From assembly GCA_012798135.1 (NCBI GenBank), contig JAAZNU010000025.1, positions 1-54,974 of the forward strand: a stretch of 54,974 bases of DNA. The letters run 5' to 3'. Each line of letters starts with the position of its first letter. The stretch's first letter is position 1. The position numbers and the translations under genes were made by a program. Of the stretch, positions 21,572-29,946 are shown one piece after another. Source of the stretch: Veillonellaceae bacterium (GTDB lineage: Bacteria > Bacillota_C > Negativicutes > UBA1444). Below the pieces are notes generated by a model, which ran no database searches, was not told where the DNA came from, and saw only the letters and a program-made list of their open reading frames with translations.

Positions 21572-22078
21572 ATGAACAGTGCATCCGTTGTTGCGCCGCT
21601 GTCCGGCGTCGAACTCACGCACCTGACTTACGCCCTGGTGGTAGTAACGGTGTTTTTCGGCTTGTCTTCCCTGTATCTGGCGGTTCGTCTCCATCGGCTC
21701 AACCAGCTGTATAAAAAGATGATGCAGGGAGCTACCGGGGAATCGATGGAGAACATGATGCTGGCCCGGATCCAGGACATTGAGGATCTGAAGCAAGCCG
21801 CCAGGAAGCTGGACTCCGAATGCGTTCGCCTTGATACCGAGAGCCGGCGCCATATCCAAAAGATCGGGGTTGTTCGCTTCAATGCCTTCGACAATACCGG
21901 CAGCGACCTGAGCTTTTCGCTGGCGCTGCTGGACGCCGCCGACAACGGCTTTGTCCTTTCCGGTATTTACGGCCGGGAAGACTCGCGGGTATATGCCAAA
22001 CCGTTGGTAAAAGGCGAATCCACCTACATGCTGACCAAGGAAGAAAAACAGGCGTTGGAGGAGGCCCGCAAAAAATAA
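21572..22078 (+). CDS. DUF4446 family membrane-anchored protein
   Basis: A 168-residue protein with one N-terminal membrane segment (about residues 19-42, LTYALVVVTVFFGLSSLYLAV), a charged coiled-coil-like part, and the conserved globular part IQKIGVVRFNAFDNTGSDLSFSL and SRVYAKPLVKGEST. This matches DUF4446, a family of unknown function often encoded near parB in anaerobic Bacillota. It lies between the lyase-like gene and the M23 peptidase. Confidence 0.85.
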   Translation: MNSASVVAPLSGVELTHLTYALVVVTVFFGLSSLYLAVRLHRLNQLYKKMMQGATGESMENMMLARIQDIEDLKQAARKLDSECVRLDTESRRHIQKIGVVRFNAFDNTGSDLSFSLALLDAADNGFVLSGIYGREDSRVYAKPLVKGESTYMLTKEEKQALEEARKK

Positions 22079-22093
22079 ATTTTCGCAGCGGGC

Positions 22094-22118
22094 AGGATTT
22101 TTTGCGTTTAGGAAGAAA
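22094..22118 (+). promoter_or_regulatory. candidate sigma-H-type promoter before the M23 peptidase gene
   Basis: AGGATTT (22094-22100) and GAAA (22115-22118) have the spacing of the sigma-H consensus AGGAwWW then GAAT. The -10 core differs by one base. The same layout occurs before yybS. Confidence 0.35.
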
Positions 22119-22167
22119 ACTAATGATTGCTCGGTAAATTGCAAGATACCGAAGAGGGGGGCACGGT

Positions 22168-23079
22168 TTGCAGAAAAAAACGAAAATGCCGGATAAACGC
22201 AGCTATACGCTGATGATCGTGCCGCATCGCGGCAATAAAGTCTACCGGTTTCAATTGCCGATCCGTTGGGTAAAGAACTGTCTGGCCGTGGCCGGCGTCG
22301 CTGTGTTGATCGCCGCGGCGGGACTGGTGCATTATCAGGTCACCCTGCATAGGGCCCAGACCGAACTTGACGAGCTCACAAACCTGCGCTCCGTGAATGT
22401 CGCCCAAGCCGAACAACTGGACAAACTGGCCAAAAGCACGGCGATGTTGCAGGAAGAGATGTCCAAAGTGAACCAACTGGATGCGGAAGTCCGTCGCTTG
22501 TTGAATGCGGAAGAGCTGCCGGGGGTTTCCCGTTCCGGCGTGACCAGGCCATCCCTGGCGCCGGGCGGCCAAGGCGGGCCTGTGGTGAAACCGCAGGCGG
22601 CCGAGCTGAACAATCTGGTGCAGGATCTGCGGGTAAGCGCCAAGGCCAGGGTCGAGAGCTTGGCCGAACTGCGCGATGTTTTGCAGGAGCGCAATGAGCG
22701 GGTAGCCGCTACGCCGTCGATTTGGCCTGCGGACGGCGTGGTTACCTCCCGTTTTGGCTATCGCTGGGGCGGTAGCGATTGGCATCCAGGCATTGACATT
22801 GCCGCGGACTCCGGCACACCCATTGTTGCAGCCGCGGACGGCGTGGTGATCGCCAGCGGCTGGAATGGCGGCTACGGGCGGCAAGTGGTCGTGGACCATG
22901 GTTACGGCATTACCACCTCGTACGCGCATAACTCCGAAAATGTCGTGTCCGTCGGACAAAAAGTCAAAAAAGGCCAACTGGTGGCGTATATGGGCAGCTC
23001 GGGCTTCAGTACCGGGCCGCACGTTCATTATGAAGTTAAAGTCAACGGGACGGTTGTGAATCCGGCCAAATTTCTGTAG
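22168..23079 (+). CDS. M23 family murein endopeptidase, membrane-anchored
   Basis: A 303-residue cell-wall peptidase. It has a cytoplasmic N-terminus, one membrane segment (about residues 36-56), a coiled-coil region (about 57-115), and a C-terminal LytM/M23 zinc domain with HPGIDIA and HVHYEV as metal-binding motifs and GYGRQVVVDHGYG between them. The zinc residues are present, so it is probably active on peptidoglycan cross-links outside the membrane. The start is TTG at 22168 after GAGGGGGG. It lies 28 bases before the bactofilin gene. Confidence 0.93.
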   Translation: MQKKTKMPDKRSYTLMIVPHRGNKVYRFQLPIRWVKNCLAVAGVAVLIAAAGLVHYQVTLHRAQTELDELTNLRSVNVAQAEQLDKLAKSTAMLQEEMSKVNQLDAEVRRLLNAEELPGVSRSGVTRPSLAPGGQGGPVVKPQAAELNNLVQDLRVSAKARVESLAELRDVLQERNERVAATPSIWPADGVVTSRFGYRWGGSDWHPGIDIAADSGTPIVAAADGVVIASGWNGGYGRQVVVDHGYGITTSYAHNSENVVSVGQKVKKGQLVAYMGSSGFSTGPHVHYEVKVNGTVVNPAKFL

Positions 23080-23107
23080 ATGACGAATGACAAACAGGAG
23101 TTGACAT

Positions 23108-23467
23108 ATGTTTGGCAATAAGAAAAGCGCGGAGATTCCCGCGCAAGTGGAAACGCTGATCGGGCAGAGCACGAGCATCAAAGGCAGTCTTTCTTCGGAC
23201 GGCTCGGTGCGTATCGACGGCAAGTTTGACGGGGACATCGTCACCACCGCCGATATCATCGTGGGCGAAAACGCGGTCGTGACGGCTACGGTTGCCGCCA
23301 AAAACGCCGTAGTTGCCGGCTCGGTCACCGGCAACATGGATATCGGCGCCAAATTGGAATTGCTGCCGACCGGCAAGCTGGTCGGCGATCTCAAGGTCGG
23401 CTCGCTGATCATCGGCGAAGGCGCCATCTTTAAAGGAAATTGTGAAATGCGCCAGGCCGACGAATAA
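23108..23467 (+). CDS. Bactofilin
   Basis: A 119-residue bactofilin: a short N-terminal tail (MFGNKKSAEI), then the beta-helix core with SIKGSLSSDGSVRIDGKFDGDI and repeats of the type V-x-G-x-V and G-x-L. Bactofilins form nucleotide-free filaments at membranes and, in several bacteria, recruit M23 peptidases that shape the wall. Its place after an M23 gene fits that pairing. A strong terminator follows. Confidence 0.94.
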   Translation: MFGNKKSAEIPAQVETLIGQSTSIKGSLSSDGSVRIDGKFDGDIVTTADIIVGENAVVTATVAAKNAVVAGSVTGNMDIGAKLELLPTGKLVGDLKVGSLIIGEGAIFKGNCEMRQADE

Positions 23468-23482
23468 CCGACGATTTATGGA

Positions 23483-23527
23483 ACAGGCACGGACTTTCCC
23501 GCCGGAAAGGACGCGCCTGTTTTTTTT
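23483..23527 (+). terminator. intrinsic terminator after the bactofilin gene
   Basis: ACAGGC (23483-23488) pairs with GCCTGT (23515-23520), with an inner TTCC/GGAA stem, followed by a run of seven T. It closes the par-lyase-bactofilin gene set. Confidence 0.88.
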
Positions 23528-23626
23528 GGTCCGGATAAAAGGAGTTTTAGCGGTCTTGCCTAACTTTCTATATAAGGAATAGCGGCGAGCCGGGCGCATA
23601 ACCCCGGCGGAAAGGAACGCGGACGA

Positions 23627-25042
23627 ATGGAAAGAAATGAGTTGTTGCGCCGGATTCCGGCGATGGAGCTATTGTTGGGCCAGGCTCGGCAGGACCCGCG
23701 CTTTGATGGGCTCAGCCACGGGATGCTGCTGGAGTTGCTGCGCGAGGCAGCGGCGGCGGCGCGGCAGCAACTGGCCACCGGCCGGTCGGCGGCGGACGAA
23801 ACCACCCCGGCGGCACTGACGGAGAAAATTTTGGCCCGGACGGCGGCGGCGCGAGCGCGGCTGCTGGAACCGAGCCTGCGCAAGGTGGTCAACGCCACGG
23901 GGGTGGTGCTGCATACCAATCTGGGCCGGGCCCCGCTCGGCGCCCGGGCGCTCGCAGCGGTGCGAACCGTGGCCGAGGGATACAGCACGCTGGAATACGA
24001 TCTGGCCGCCGGCGGCCGGGGAGAACGCTACACGCATGTGGCGCAGCGACTGGAAAAACTGACGGGGGCCGAGGCGGCGCTGGTCGTCAACAACAACGCG
24101 GCGGCCGTAATGTTGGCCGTGGCCGGCATCGCCCGCGACCGGGAAGTGATCGTGAGCCGGGGCGAGCTGGTGGAAATCGGCGGTTCGTTCCGGATTCCCG
24201 ATGTGATCCGCCAAAGCGGCGCCGCGCTGGTGGAGGTCGGTACCACCAACAAAACCCGGCTGGCCGATTACGCGGCGGCGATTACACCGAATACGGCGGC
24301 GATCCTCAAGGTGCATACCAGTAACTTTGCCATCATCGGCTTCACGAGCCAGCCGGAATTCGCGGAATTGTGCGACCTGTGCCGGGAGCGGGGGATCGTG
24401 TCGATCAACGACGTCGGCAGCGGGACGCTGTTGCCCCTGGAACTGTCGGGGCACCGGGAGCCGACGGTCCAGGAATGTCTGAACGCCGGCTTCGACCTGG
24501 TGACGTTCAGCGGCGACAAATTGCTGGGATCGGGCCAGGCCGGCATCATTGCCGGACGCCGGCAATATATTGACCAACTTAAAAAAGAGCCGCTGCTGCG
24601 GGCGCTGCGAATCGACAAACTGTCGCTGGCGGCGCTGGAAGGTACGCTGACCGACTATATGACCGGACTTGCCGGTGAACGGATTCCCGGCTGGGCTATG
24701 TTGCACGCGGCGCCGGCTGATCTGCAGGCGCAAGCGCAGTCCCTGGCGAACCGCCTGACGGCGGTATTGCCGACGGACTGGCAAGTGCGGGTGGCGCCGA
24801 CGCGGTCCCTGGCCGGCGGCGGTTCGCTTCCCGCCGTGGAACTCGCCGGCTACGGCGTCGAGCTGATTCCGGGCGCCCTGCCTGCCGGCCGCCTGGAGCG
24901 TCGGCTGCGCGAAAACCGGGTTCCGGTGATCGCGTTGATCCGCGAGGAGACTCTGCTGCTGGATGTCCGCTGCCTGTTGCCCGGCGACGAGGAGATTGTC
25001 TGTGACGCCTTGGCTCGCATCAGCCGGGGAGGCGGCCGATGA
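23627..25042 (+). CDS. selA: L-seryl-tRNA(Sec) selenium transferase
   Basis: SelA is a PLP enzyme converting seryl-tRNA(Sec) to selenocysteinyl-tRNA(Sec) with selenophosphate. The 471-residue product is full length, with VVNATGVVLHTNLGRAPL near the N-terminal third and the PLP-lysine in SGDKLLGSGQAG (about residue 298). The stop overlaps the selB start by ATGA, so the two are one operon. AAGGA precedes the ATG. Confidence 0.97.
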   Translation: MERNELLRRIPAMELLLGQARQDPRFDGLSHGMLLELLREAAAAARQQLATGRSAADETTPAALTEKILARTAAARARLLEPSLRKVVNATGVVLHTNLGRAPLGARALAAVRTVAEGYSTLEYDLAAGGRGERYTHVAQRLEKLTGAEAALVVNNNAAAVMLAVAGIARDREVIVSRGELVEIGGSFRIPDVIRQSGAALVEVGTTNKTRLADYAAAITPNTAAILKVHTSNFAIIGFTSQPEFAELCDLCRERGIVSINDVGSGTLLPLELSGHREPTVQECLNAGFDLVTFSGDKLLGSGQAGIIAGRRQYIDQLKKEPLLRALRIDKLSLAALEGTLTDYMTGLAGERIPGWAMLHAAPADLQAQAQSLANRLTAVLPTDWQVRVAPTRSLAGGGSLPAVELAGYGVELIPGALPAGRLERRLRENRVPVIALIREETLLLDVRCLLPGDEEIVCDALARISRGGGR

Positions 25043-26922
25043 AACACCTGATCGTCGGCACGGCCGGACACGTAGACCACGGCAAGACCGCCCTGATCCG
25101 CGCCCTGACCGGGACCGATACCGATCGGTTGCAGGAAGAGAAGAAGCGCGGAATCTCCATCGATATCGGCTTTGCCGCCCTGCGTTACGACGACGGGCTG
25201 CTGTTGGGCATCGTCGATGTGCCGGGACATGAGCGGTTCCTGAAAAACATGCTGGCGGGAACCGGCGGCATCGATCTGGTGATGCTGGTTGTTGCCGCCG
25301 ATGAAGGCATTATGCCGCAAACCCGGGAACATTTCGCGATGTTGCAATGCCTGGGCATTCGGCATGGGATCGTGGTGTTGAACAAAATCGACAAGGTGGA
25401 CGCCGAATGGCTGCTGCTGGTGGAAGAAGATGTGCGGAACTGGCTGGGCGGCACTTTTTTGGACGGCGCGCCGTTGTGCCGAGTTTCGGCGGTCACCGGC
25501 GAAGGACTGCCGGAATTGCGGCGGACGTTGCGGGAAACGACGGAAACCGTCCAGGCGCGCGACAGCCGCGCCCCGTTTCGGATGTGGATCGACCGGGCCT
25601 TCAATTTGAAGGGGCAGGGGTTGGTCGTGACCGGGTCGGTGCTTTCGGGAACGCTGCGAACCGGCGACGCCGTCCGGATTTCTCCTACAGAACAGACCGG
25701 CAAAGTGCGGGAACTGGAAACGCATAATCAGGCGACGGGGGTCGTCGCGGCCGGTCAACGCGCCTCCGTCAATCTGGCTGGAATCAATCTGGCGGAAGTG
25801 GGGCGGGGGATGTTTCTCAGTTCGGACCGGATCGCCGTGGCCAGCGCCGTTTGGGATGCGGCCATCCAGTGGCGGACGCGCTTTCCTTCCGGCACCCGGA
25901 TTCGCTTCCATATCGGCACCGGCGAATTTATCGGCCGCCTGTCCTATTCGCCGCAGGGGCCGTTCCCGGCCCTCGCGCGGCTGCACCTGGAGGAGCCGGT
26001 CGCCGGCGCCTGCGGCGACAGAGGGCTGATCCGGCGCTATTCACCGCAAGACCTGATCGGCGGGATCACCCTGCTGTGGCCGGGCGGCGCCAATCACAAG
26101 CGGGACGATCGCCTGCACCGCCTGTATGAGGCCCTGGGCCGAAACGACCTGAACGAAGTTCTGTTCGAACTGCTGCGACTGACCCGGCAGCCGCCGACCC
26201 GCGGCGAATGGGCGGCCAAAGCCGGTTATCTCAACGAGCGGGACGTACAGGCGGCCCAGCAGCAACTTGTCGGCAGCGGCCGGGTTCAGCAGGCGGGCCA
26301 ATATTATGTGGCGGCGGAACAAGTTTTGCGCCTGGAGGAGCAGATGCAGGAACTGCTGCAACGTTTCCACCGGGACAAACCGACCGAGCCGGGTCTGTCC
26401 CGCGAGATCCTGCGGCAACGGATCGGCCTGCCGGTCAATATCGCCGACTGGTTCCTGAAAGAAACCGAGCGGAAAGGCCTGACCGTTCTGTGGGACGAAT
26501 ACGTCGCCGCGGCGTCGCACGCGGCCGCCCATGGCCAAAAATCCGCCCAGCTGCGAAAAATTTTTGAAGAAGTCATGGACCCGCGCGAACTGATCGAGGT
26601 CACGCCGGAGTGGCTGGCGGAAAAAATGCAGCGGCAAAATGCGGAAATCAAACCGTTTTTTGAGGCCCTGATCCGCGAAGGAGTGCTGGTTCGGATCGCC
26701 GGAGTACACGTATACAGAAAAACAATTCAATACATTGGCGCGGTTATTCAACAACACTTCGCGGTCAAACCGACGCTTTCGGTCGGCGAGTTTCGTGATT
26801 TATTGAACACAACCCGGCGTTTGGCCGTGCCGCTTCTGGAATACCTGGATGCGCATAAATATACCGTCAGAAAAGATGATGTCCGCCTAGAAGGCCCCAA
26901 CTTAACACATTTGTCAGAATAA
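25039..26922 (+). CDS. selB: Selenocysteine-specific elongation factor SelB
   Basis: SelB is a GTPase that brings selenocysteinyl-tRNA to UGA codons marked by a SECIS hairpin. The 627-residue protein has the G1 motif GHVDHGKT (10-17), DVPGHERF (G3) and NKID (G4), the EF-Tu-like domains 2 and 3, and a C-terminal array of winged helices that bind the SECIS RNA (ending in the block [20 protein letters not shown]). A cognate target, selD, is 11 kb downstream. Confidence 0.96.
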   Translation: MKHLIVGTAGHVDHGKTALIRALTGTDTDRLQEEKKRGISIDIGFAALRYDDGLLLGIVDVPGHERFLKNMLAGTGGIDLVMLVVAADEGIMPQTREHFAMLQCLGIRHGIVVLNKIDKVDAEWLLLVEEDVRNWLGGTFLDGAPLCRVSAVTGEGLPELRRTLRETTETVQARDSRAPFRMWIDRAFNLKGQGLVVTGSVLSGTLRTGDAVRISPTEQTGKVRELETHNQATGVVAAGQRASVNLAGINLAEVGRGMFLSSDRIAVASAVWDAAIQWRTRFPSGTRIRFHIGTGEFIGRLSYSPQGPFPALARLHLEEPVAGACGDRGLIRRYSPQDLIGGITLLWPGGANHKRDDRLHRLYEALGRNDLNEVLFELLRLTRQPPTRGEWAAKAGYLNERDVQAAQQQLVGSGRVQQAGQYYVAAEQVLRLEEQMQELLQRFHRDKPTEPGLSREILRQRIGLPVNIADWFLKETERKGLTVLWDEYVAAASHAAAHGQKSAQLRKIFEEVMDPRELIEVTPEWLAEKMQRQNAEIKPFFEALIREGVLVRIAGVHVYRKTIQYIGAVIQQHFAVKPTLSVGEFRDLLNTTRRLAVPLLEYLDAHKYTVRKDDVRLEGPNLTHLSE

Positions 26923-26942
26923 ACTGCGTTTCAATATGCGTG

Positions 26943-26971
26943 TTGACAGCATAAGCTTGCGTTCGTATAAT
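26943..26971 (+). promoter_or_regulatory. promoter of the glutamate synthase operon
   Basis: Perfect TTGACA (26943-26948) and TATAAT (26966-26971) with a 17-base spacer, 20 bases after the selB stop. It drives the riboswitch leader. Confidence 0.92.
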
Positions 26972-27009
26972 TGACCTTGACACAATCCGTTTGCGGAAAA
27001 AAGACAAAA

Positions 27010-27095
27010 GTGTCAAGGGAGTGTGCCTAGGGTTCCGCGCAACGAAGCGGCCTGGTCCGAGCGGCACAGCGCGCAAGCGTACACCGTGAGTATAA
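27010..27095 (+). promoter_or_regulatory. ykkC-family riboswitch, probably the ppGpp class
   Basis: The leader holds the two conserved ykkC signatures, CTAGGGTTCCG (27027-27037) and CTGGTCCGAG (27052-27061). A small stem CCGC/GCGG (27035-27038 with 27047-27050) lies between them and ACACCGTG closes the 3' side. ykkC RNAs split into guanidine-I, ppGpp and PRPP classes. Glutamate synthase and branched-chain amino acid genes are known targets of the ppGpp class, which turns genes on when the alarmone binds, so I assign it by context. The class is inferred; the ykkC fold itself is well supported. Boundaries are approximate. Confidence 0.85.
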
Positions 27096-27098
27096 AAA

Positions 27099-27143
27099 AC
27101 TCTGCGGAAGGTCCCGGTGATACCGGCCTTCGCAGAGTTTTTT
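27099..27143 (+). terminator. riboswitch-controlled intrinsic terminator
   Basis: ACTCTGCG plus AAGG pairs with CCTTCGCAGAGT (27127-27138), with an inner CCGGT/ACCGG stem, and a T-run follows. It sits between the aptamer and the first gene, so it is the expression platform. Confidence 0.9.
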
Positions 27144-27205
27144 CGTATGCTGAGGCGTCGGGGGAAATCATCAGAATAGCAAGAGAGGGAAGGTGTGATT
27201 TCTTT

Positions 27206-28312
27206 ATGTGCAGAATTGGCGCCATCAAGAGTGCGGACCCGGTGCATCCGTCCACGGCGTTGGACCTGATGCTGCCCCAGCAGGAAGGTCACGACAATTC
27301 CGGTTTCGCCATGGTGATGCAGGATCTGGCGGGAGTGTTCGGCGAGTACAAGACCAACCCGCTGCTGTCGCTGGCCTGTACGCAGAAGGGGGCGAAAATT
27401 GTCCAGGATTACATGGACAAGAGCGGGTTCCGCAGCCTACGGGAATGGATTCCCAAAGTGAACGACAAACCGGGCCTGGACATCAAAGCCATGCCCTATT
27501 ACATTTTCACGGCCTATGACTATCCGGACTATCTGGCCACCGCCAGCCAGGCCAAGAAAGAGGACATGCTGCTCAATATCCGGCTGGCCCTGCGGGCGTT
27601 GCTGGAAAAGGAGGACAACGGCTATGTCTTCTCGTTCTGGCCGGATGTGCTGACGCTGAAGGAGATCGGCGATCCCCGCGACATCGCGACCTATTTCGGC
27701 CTTTGGGAAGACAGCGGCGAGCTGATGGCCCGCAACTATGTCGTCCAGTGCCGCCAGAATACAAACTACGAAATCGTCCGCTATGCGGCGCATCCCTTCT
27801 TCCTGCAGGGCTATACCCTGTGCGCCAACGGCGAAAATACGTTCTATACGAAGAACAAGGAATATCAGAAGTCGCTGCACCGCGGCTACATCGGCTTTGA
27901 ATCGGATTCGCAGAACTTCCTGTACACCTTGCACTACGTTCTGCATGAGCTGAAATGGCCGCTGAAATATTACAAACATGTGATCACCCCCCTGCCGTTC
28001 GACGAGGTGGAACAGCGGCCCGACCGCAATGAGCTGCGGGCCATCCGCCAGACGCTGGGGCATCTGGAAATCAACGGCCCGAATACGGTCATCGCCATGT
28101 TGCCCGACGGCAGCATCATGACCTGCTGCGATTCGAAAAAGCTCCGGCCGGTGGTGGTCGGCGGCGACCGGAAGATGATGGCGATTTCTTCGGAAGTCTG
28201 CGGTTTGAACGTGATTTTGCCGGACCGGGATGAAACGCAAGATGTTTATCCCAATGAGCGGGAAATCGTGATGATCACTCCCGACATGGAGGTGCAGCGA
28301 TGGAAACAATGA
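27206..28312 (+). CDS. Glutamate synthase, class II glutamine amidotransferase subunit
   Basis: This 368-residue protein starts MCRIGAIKS; after removal of Met, Cys becomes the N-terminal nucleophile that releases ammonia from glutamine. It corresponds to the amidotransferase domain of the large glutamate synthase subunit, here a separate gene as in archaeal-type enzymes. Further family features are PQQEGHDNSGFAM and a GFESDSQNFLYTLHY block. I chose ATG at 27206, because translation further upstream would run through the terminator. It overlaps the next gene by 13 bases. Confidence 0.88.
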   Translation: MCRIGAIKSADPVHPSTALDLMLPQQEGHDNSGFAMVMQDLAGVFGEYKTNPLLSLACTQKGAKIVQDYMDKSGFRSLREWIPKVNDKPGLDIKAMPYYIFTAYDYPDYLATASQAKKEDMLLNIRLALRALLEKEDNGYVFSFWPDVLTLKEIGDPRDIATYFGLWEDSGELMARNYVVQCRQNTNYEIVRYAAHPFFLQGYTLCANGENTFYTKNKEYQKSLHRGYIGFESDSQNFLYTLHYVLHELKWPLKYYKHVITPLPFDEVEQRPDRNELRAIRQTLGHLEINGPNTVIAMLPDGSIMTCCDSKKLRPVVVGGDRKMMAISSEVCGLNVILPDRDETQDVYPNEREIVMITPDMEVQRWKQ

Positions 28313-29934
28313 GAACCCAGGAAGTCACATTCAACGATTTGCCGTGGAAAATCAGTTATACGCCGGAACGCTGCACCATGTGTGGCAGCTGCGTCGCCGC
28401 CTGCACCCTCGGCGCAATCGAGGCGAGAATCGAACGCCGCTCGATGACGATTTCGACCGGCCACCAGCCCGAACCGACCCAGCGGCATGCGGCGGTGCCG
28501 GTGATTCGGCAGAAAAACGGCCTGGCGAATGCCTGCGTCGGTTGCGGCATGTGCGAGAAGGTCTGTCCCAACAACGCCATCCGGCCGGTGCGGAACGAAG
28601 ATTCCCGGCTGAATGTGGTGGCCCGGGCCGGCGGCAGCCCTATCAAGCGCGGCGGCCGGACCAATCTGAACGCCGACCGGGTGCTGGACAAAATCGTCGT
28701 CGGCCGGATCTCCCAGATGACCGACCCGTCGTTGGACTCGGAACGCCACACCTTCGATGTGCGGGCGCCCCTCGGGCGCGTGTTGCTGCCGCATGAACTG
28801 CCGTTTTCCGTTCAGGGCGGCGAACTGCACATGCAGGGCTGGACGCCGCCGGTGCACTGGATCTATCCGCTGATTTTCAGCGACATGTCGATCGGCGCGC
28901 TGTCGACCCGGGCCTGGGAAGCGCTGGCCCTGGCCACTGCCTATCTGAACGAAAAACATCACATGCCGGTGCGCATGTCCTCCGGCGAGGGCGGCATGCC
29001 GGTGAAACTGATGGAGTCGGAGTATCTGAAATATTTCATCATCCAGATCGCCTCCGGGCATTTCGGCTGGAACCGGATTGTCAAGGCGTTGCCGAAAATG
29101 AAGGTCGATCCGGCCGCCATTCTGATCAAGATCGGCCAGGGCGCCAAGCCCGGCGACGGCGGCCTGCTGCCGGCGGCAAAAGTCGCCGAGCATATCCAGG
29201 CGATCCGCGGCGTACCCAAGGCGGACCTGCTGTCCCCGCCCAATCATCAGGGACTGTATTCCATTGAAGAATCCGTGCAGAAAATGTTCCTGTCAATGAA
29301 CGCCGCCTTCAAGTTCCGGGTGCCGGTTGCGATCAAATGCGCGGCGTCGGCGACGTCGGTTTCCGTGTATAACAATCTGCTGCGCGACCCCTACAAAATC
29401 TGCGGCGGTTTCTTCATCGACGGCATTCAGGGCGGCACGGGCGCCGCCAACGAAGTATCCCTCGACCATACCGGACATCCGGTGGTTTCCAAGATTCGCG
29501 ACTGCTACCTGTCGGCCGTGAAACAGGGCAACCAGGGGCGGATTCCGCTCTGGGGCGGCAGCGGCATCGGCCTGACCGGCAATGCGGCGGCCGACGCCTT
29601 TAAGATGATTTGTCTCGGCGCCAACGGCGTGTTCATGGGCAAAATGCTGATTCAGCTGATGGGTTGCGTCGGCAATGAACACGGGCGTTGCAATTCCTGC
29701 AACACCGACAAATGCCCCACCGGCATCTGCACCCAGGACCCGCGCCTCGTCAAGCGGCTCGACGTCGACAAGGCCGCTCAGAGCGTGGTGGAATACATGC
29801 TGGCCTTCGACGCCGAGTTCAAGAAGCTGATGGCACCGGTCGGCAACAGCTCGCTGCCGGTCGGTCGCTCCGACGCCCTGGTAACGAATGATCGCGCGGT
29901 GGCCGACAAGCTGTCGATCACCTATGCCTGTTAG
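28300..29934 (+). CDS. gltB: Glutamate synthase, ferredoxin-FMN synthase subunit
   Basis: The 544-residue synthase subunit joins ammonia to 2-oxoglutarate on FMN. The N-terminal 100 residues hold two 4Fe-4S sites (CTMCGSCVAAC and CVGCGMCEKVCP). The FMN barrel follows, with MSSGEGGMPVKL, GQGAKPGDGG and GIQGGTGAA. CNSCNTDKCPTGIC near residue 465 is the 3Fe-4S ligand motif. It corresponds to the central domain of conventional GltB. It lies 12 bases before the third subunit. Confidence 0.93.
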   Translation: METMRTQEVTFNDLPWKISYTPERCTMCGSCVAACTLGAIEARIERRSMTISTGHQPEPTQRHAAVPVIRQKNGLANACVGCGMCEKVCPNNAIRPVRNEDSRLNVVARAGGSPIKRGGRTNLNADRVLDKIVVGRISQMTDPSLDSERHTFDVRAPLGRVLLPHELPFSVQGGELHMQGWTPPVHWIYPLIFSDMSIGALSTRAWEALALATAYLNEKHHMPVRMSSGEGGMPVKLMESEYLKYFIIQIASGHFGWNRIVKALPKMKVDPAAILIKIGQGAKPGDGGLLPAAKVAEHIQAIRGVPKADLLSPPNHQGLYSIEESVQKMFLSMNAAFKFRVPVAIKCAASATSVSVYNNLLRDPYKICGGFFIDGIQGGTGAANEVSLDHTGHPVVSKIRDCYLSAVKQGNQGRIPLWGGSGIGLTGNAAADAFKMICLGANGVFMGKMLIQLMGCVGNEHGRCNSCNTDKCPTGICTQDPRLVKRLDVDKAAQSVVEYMLAFDAEFKKLMAPVGNSSLPVGRSDALVTNDRAVADKLSITYAC

Positions 29935-29946
29935 GAGGGCCTGAGC

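Noticed and set aside
26923..27205. tRNA-Sec gene after selB
   Set aside because: No 8-bp acceptor stem or TCA anticodon loop can be found; the conserved blocks there belong to a ykkC riboswitch.
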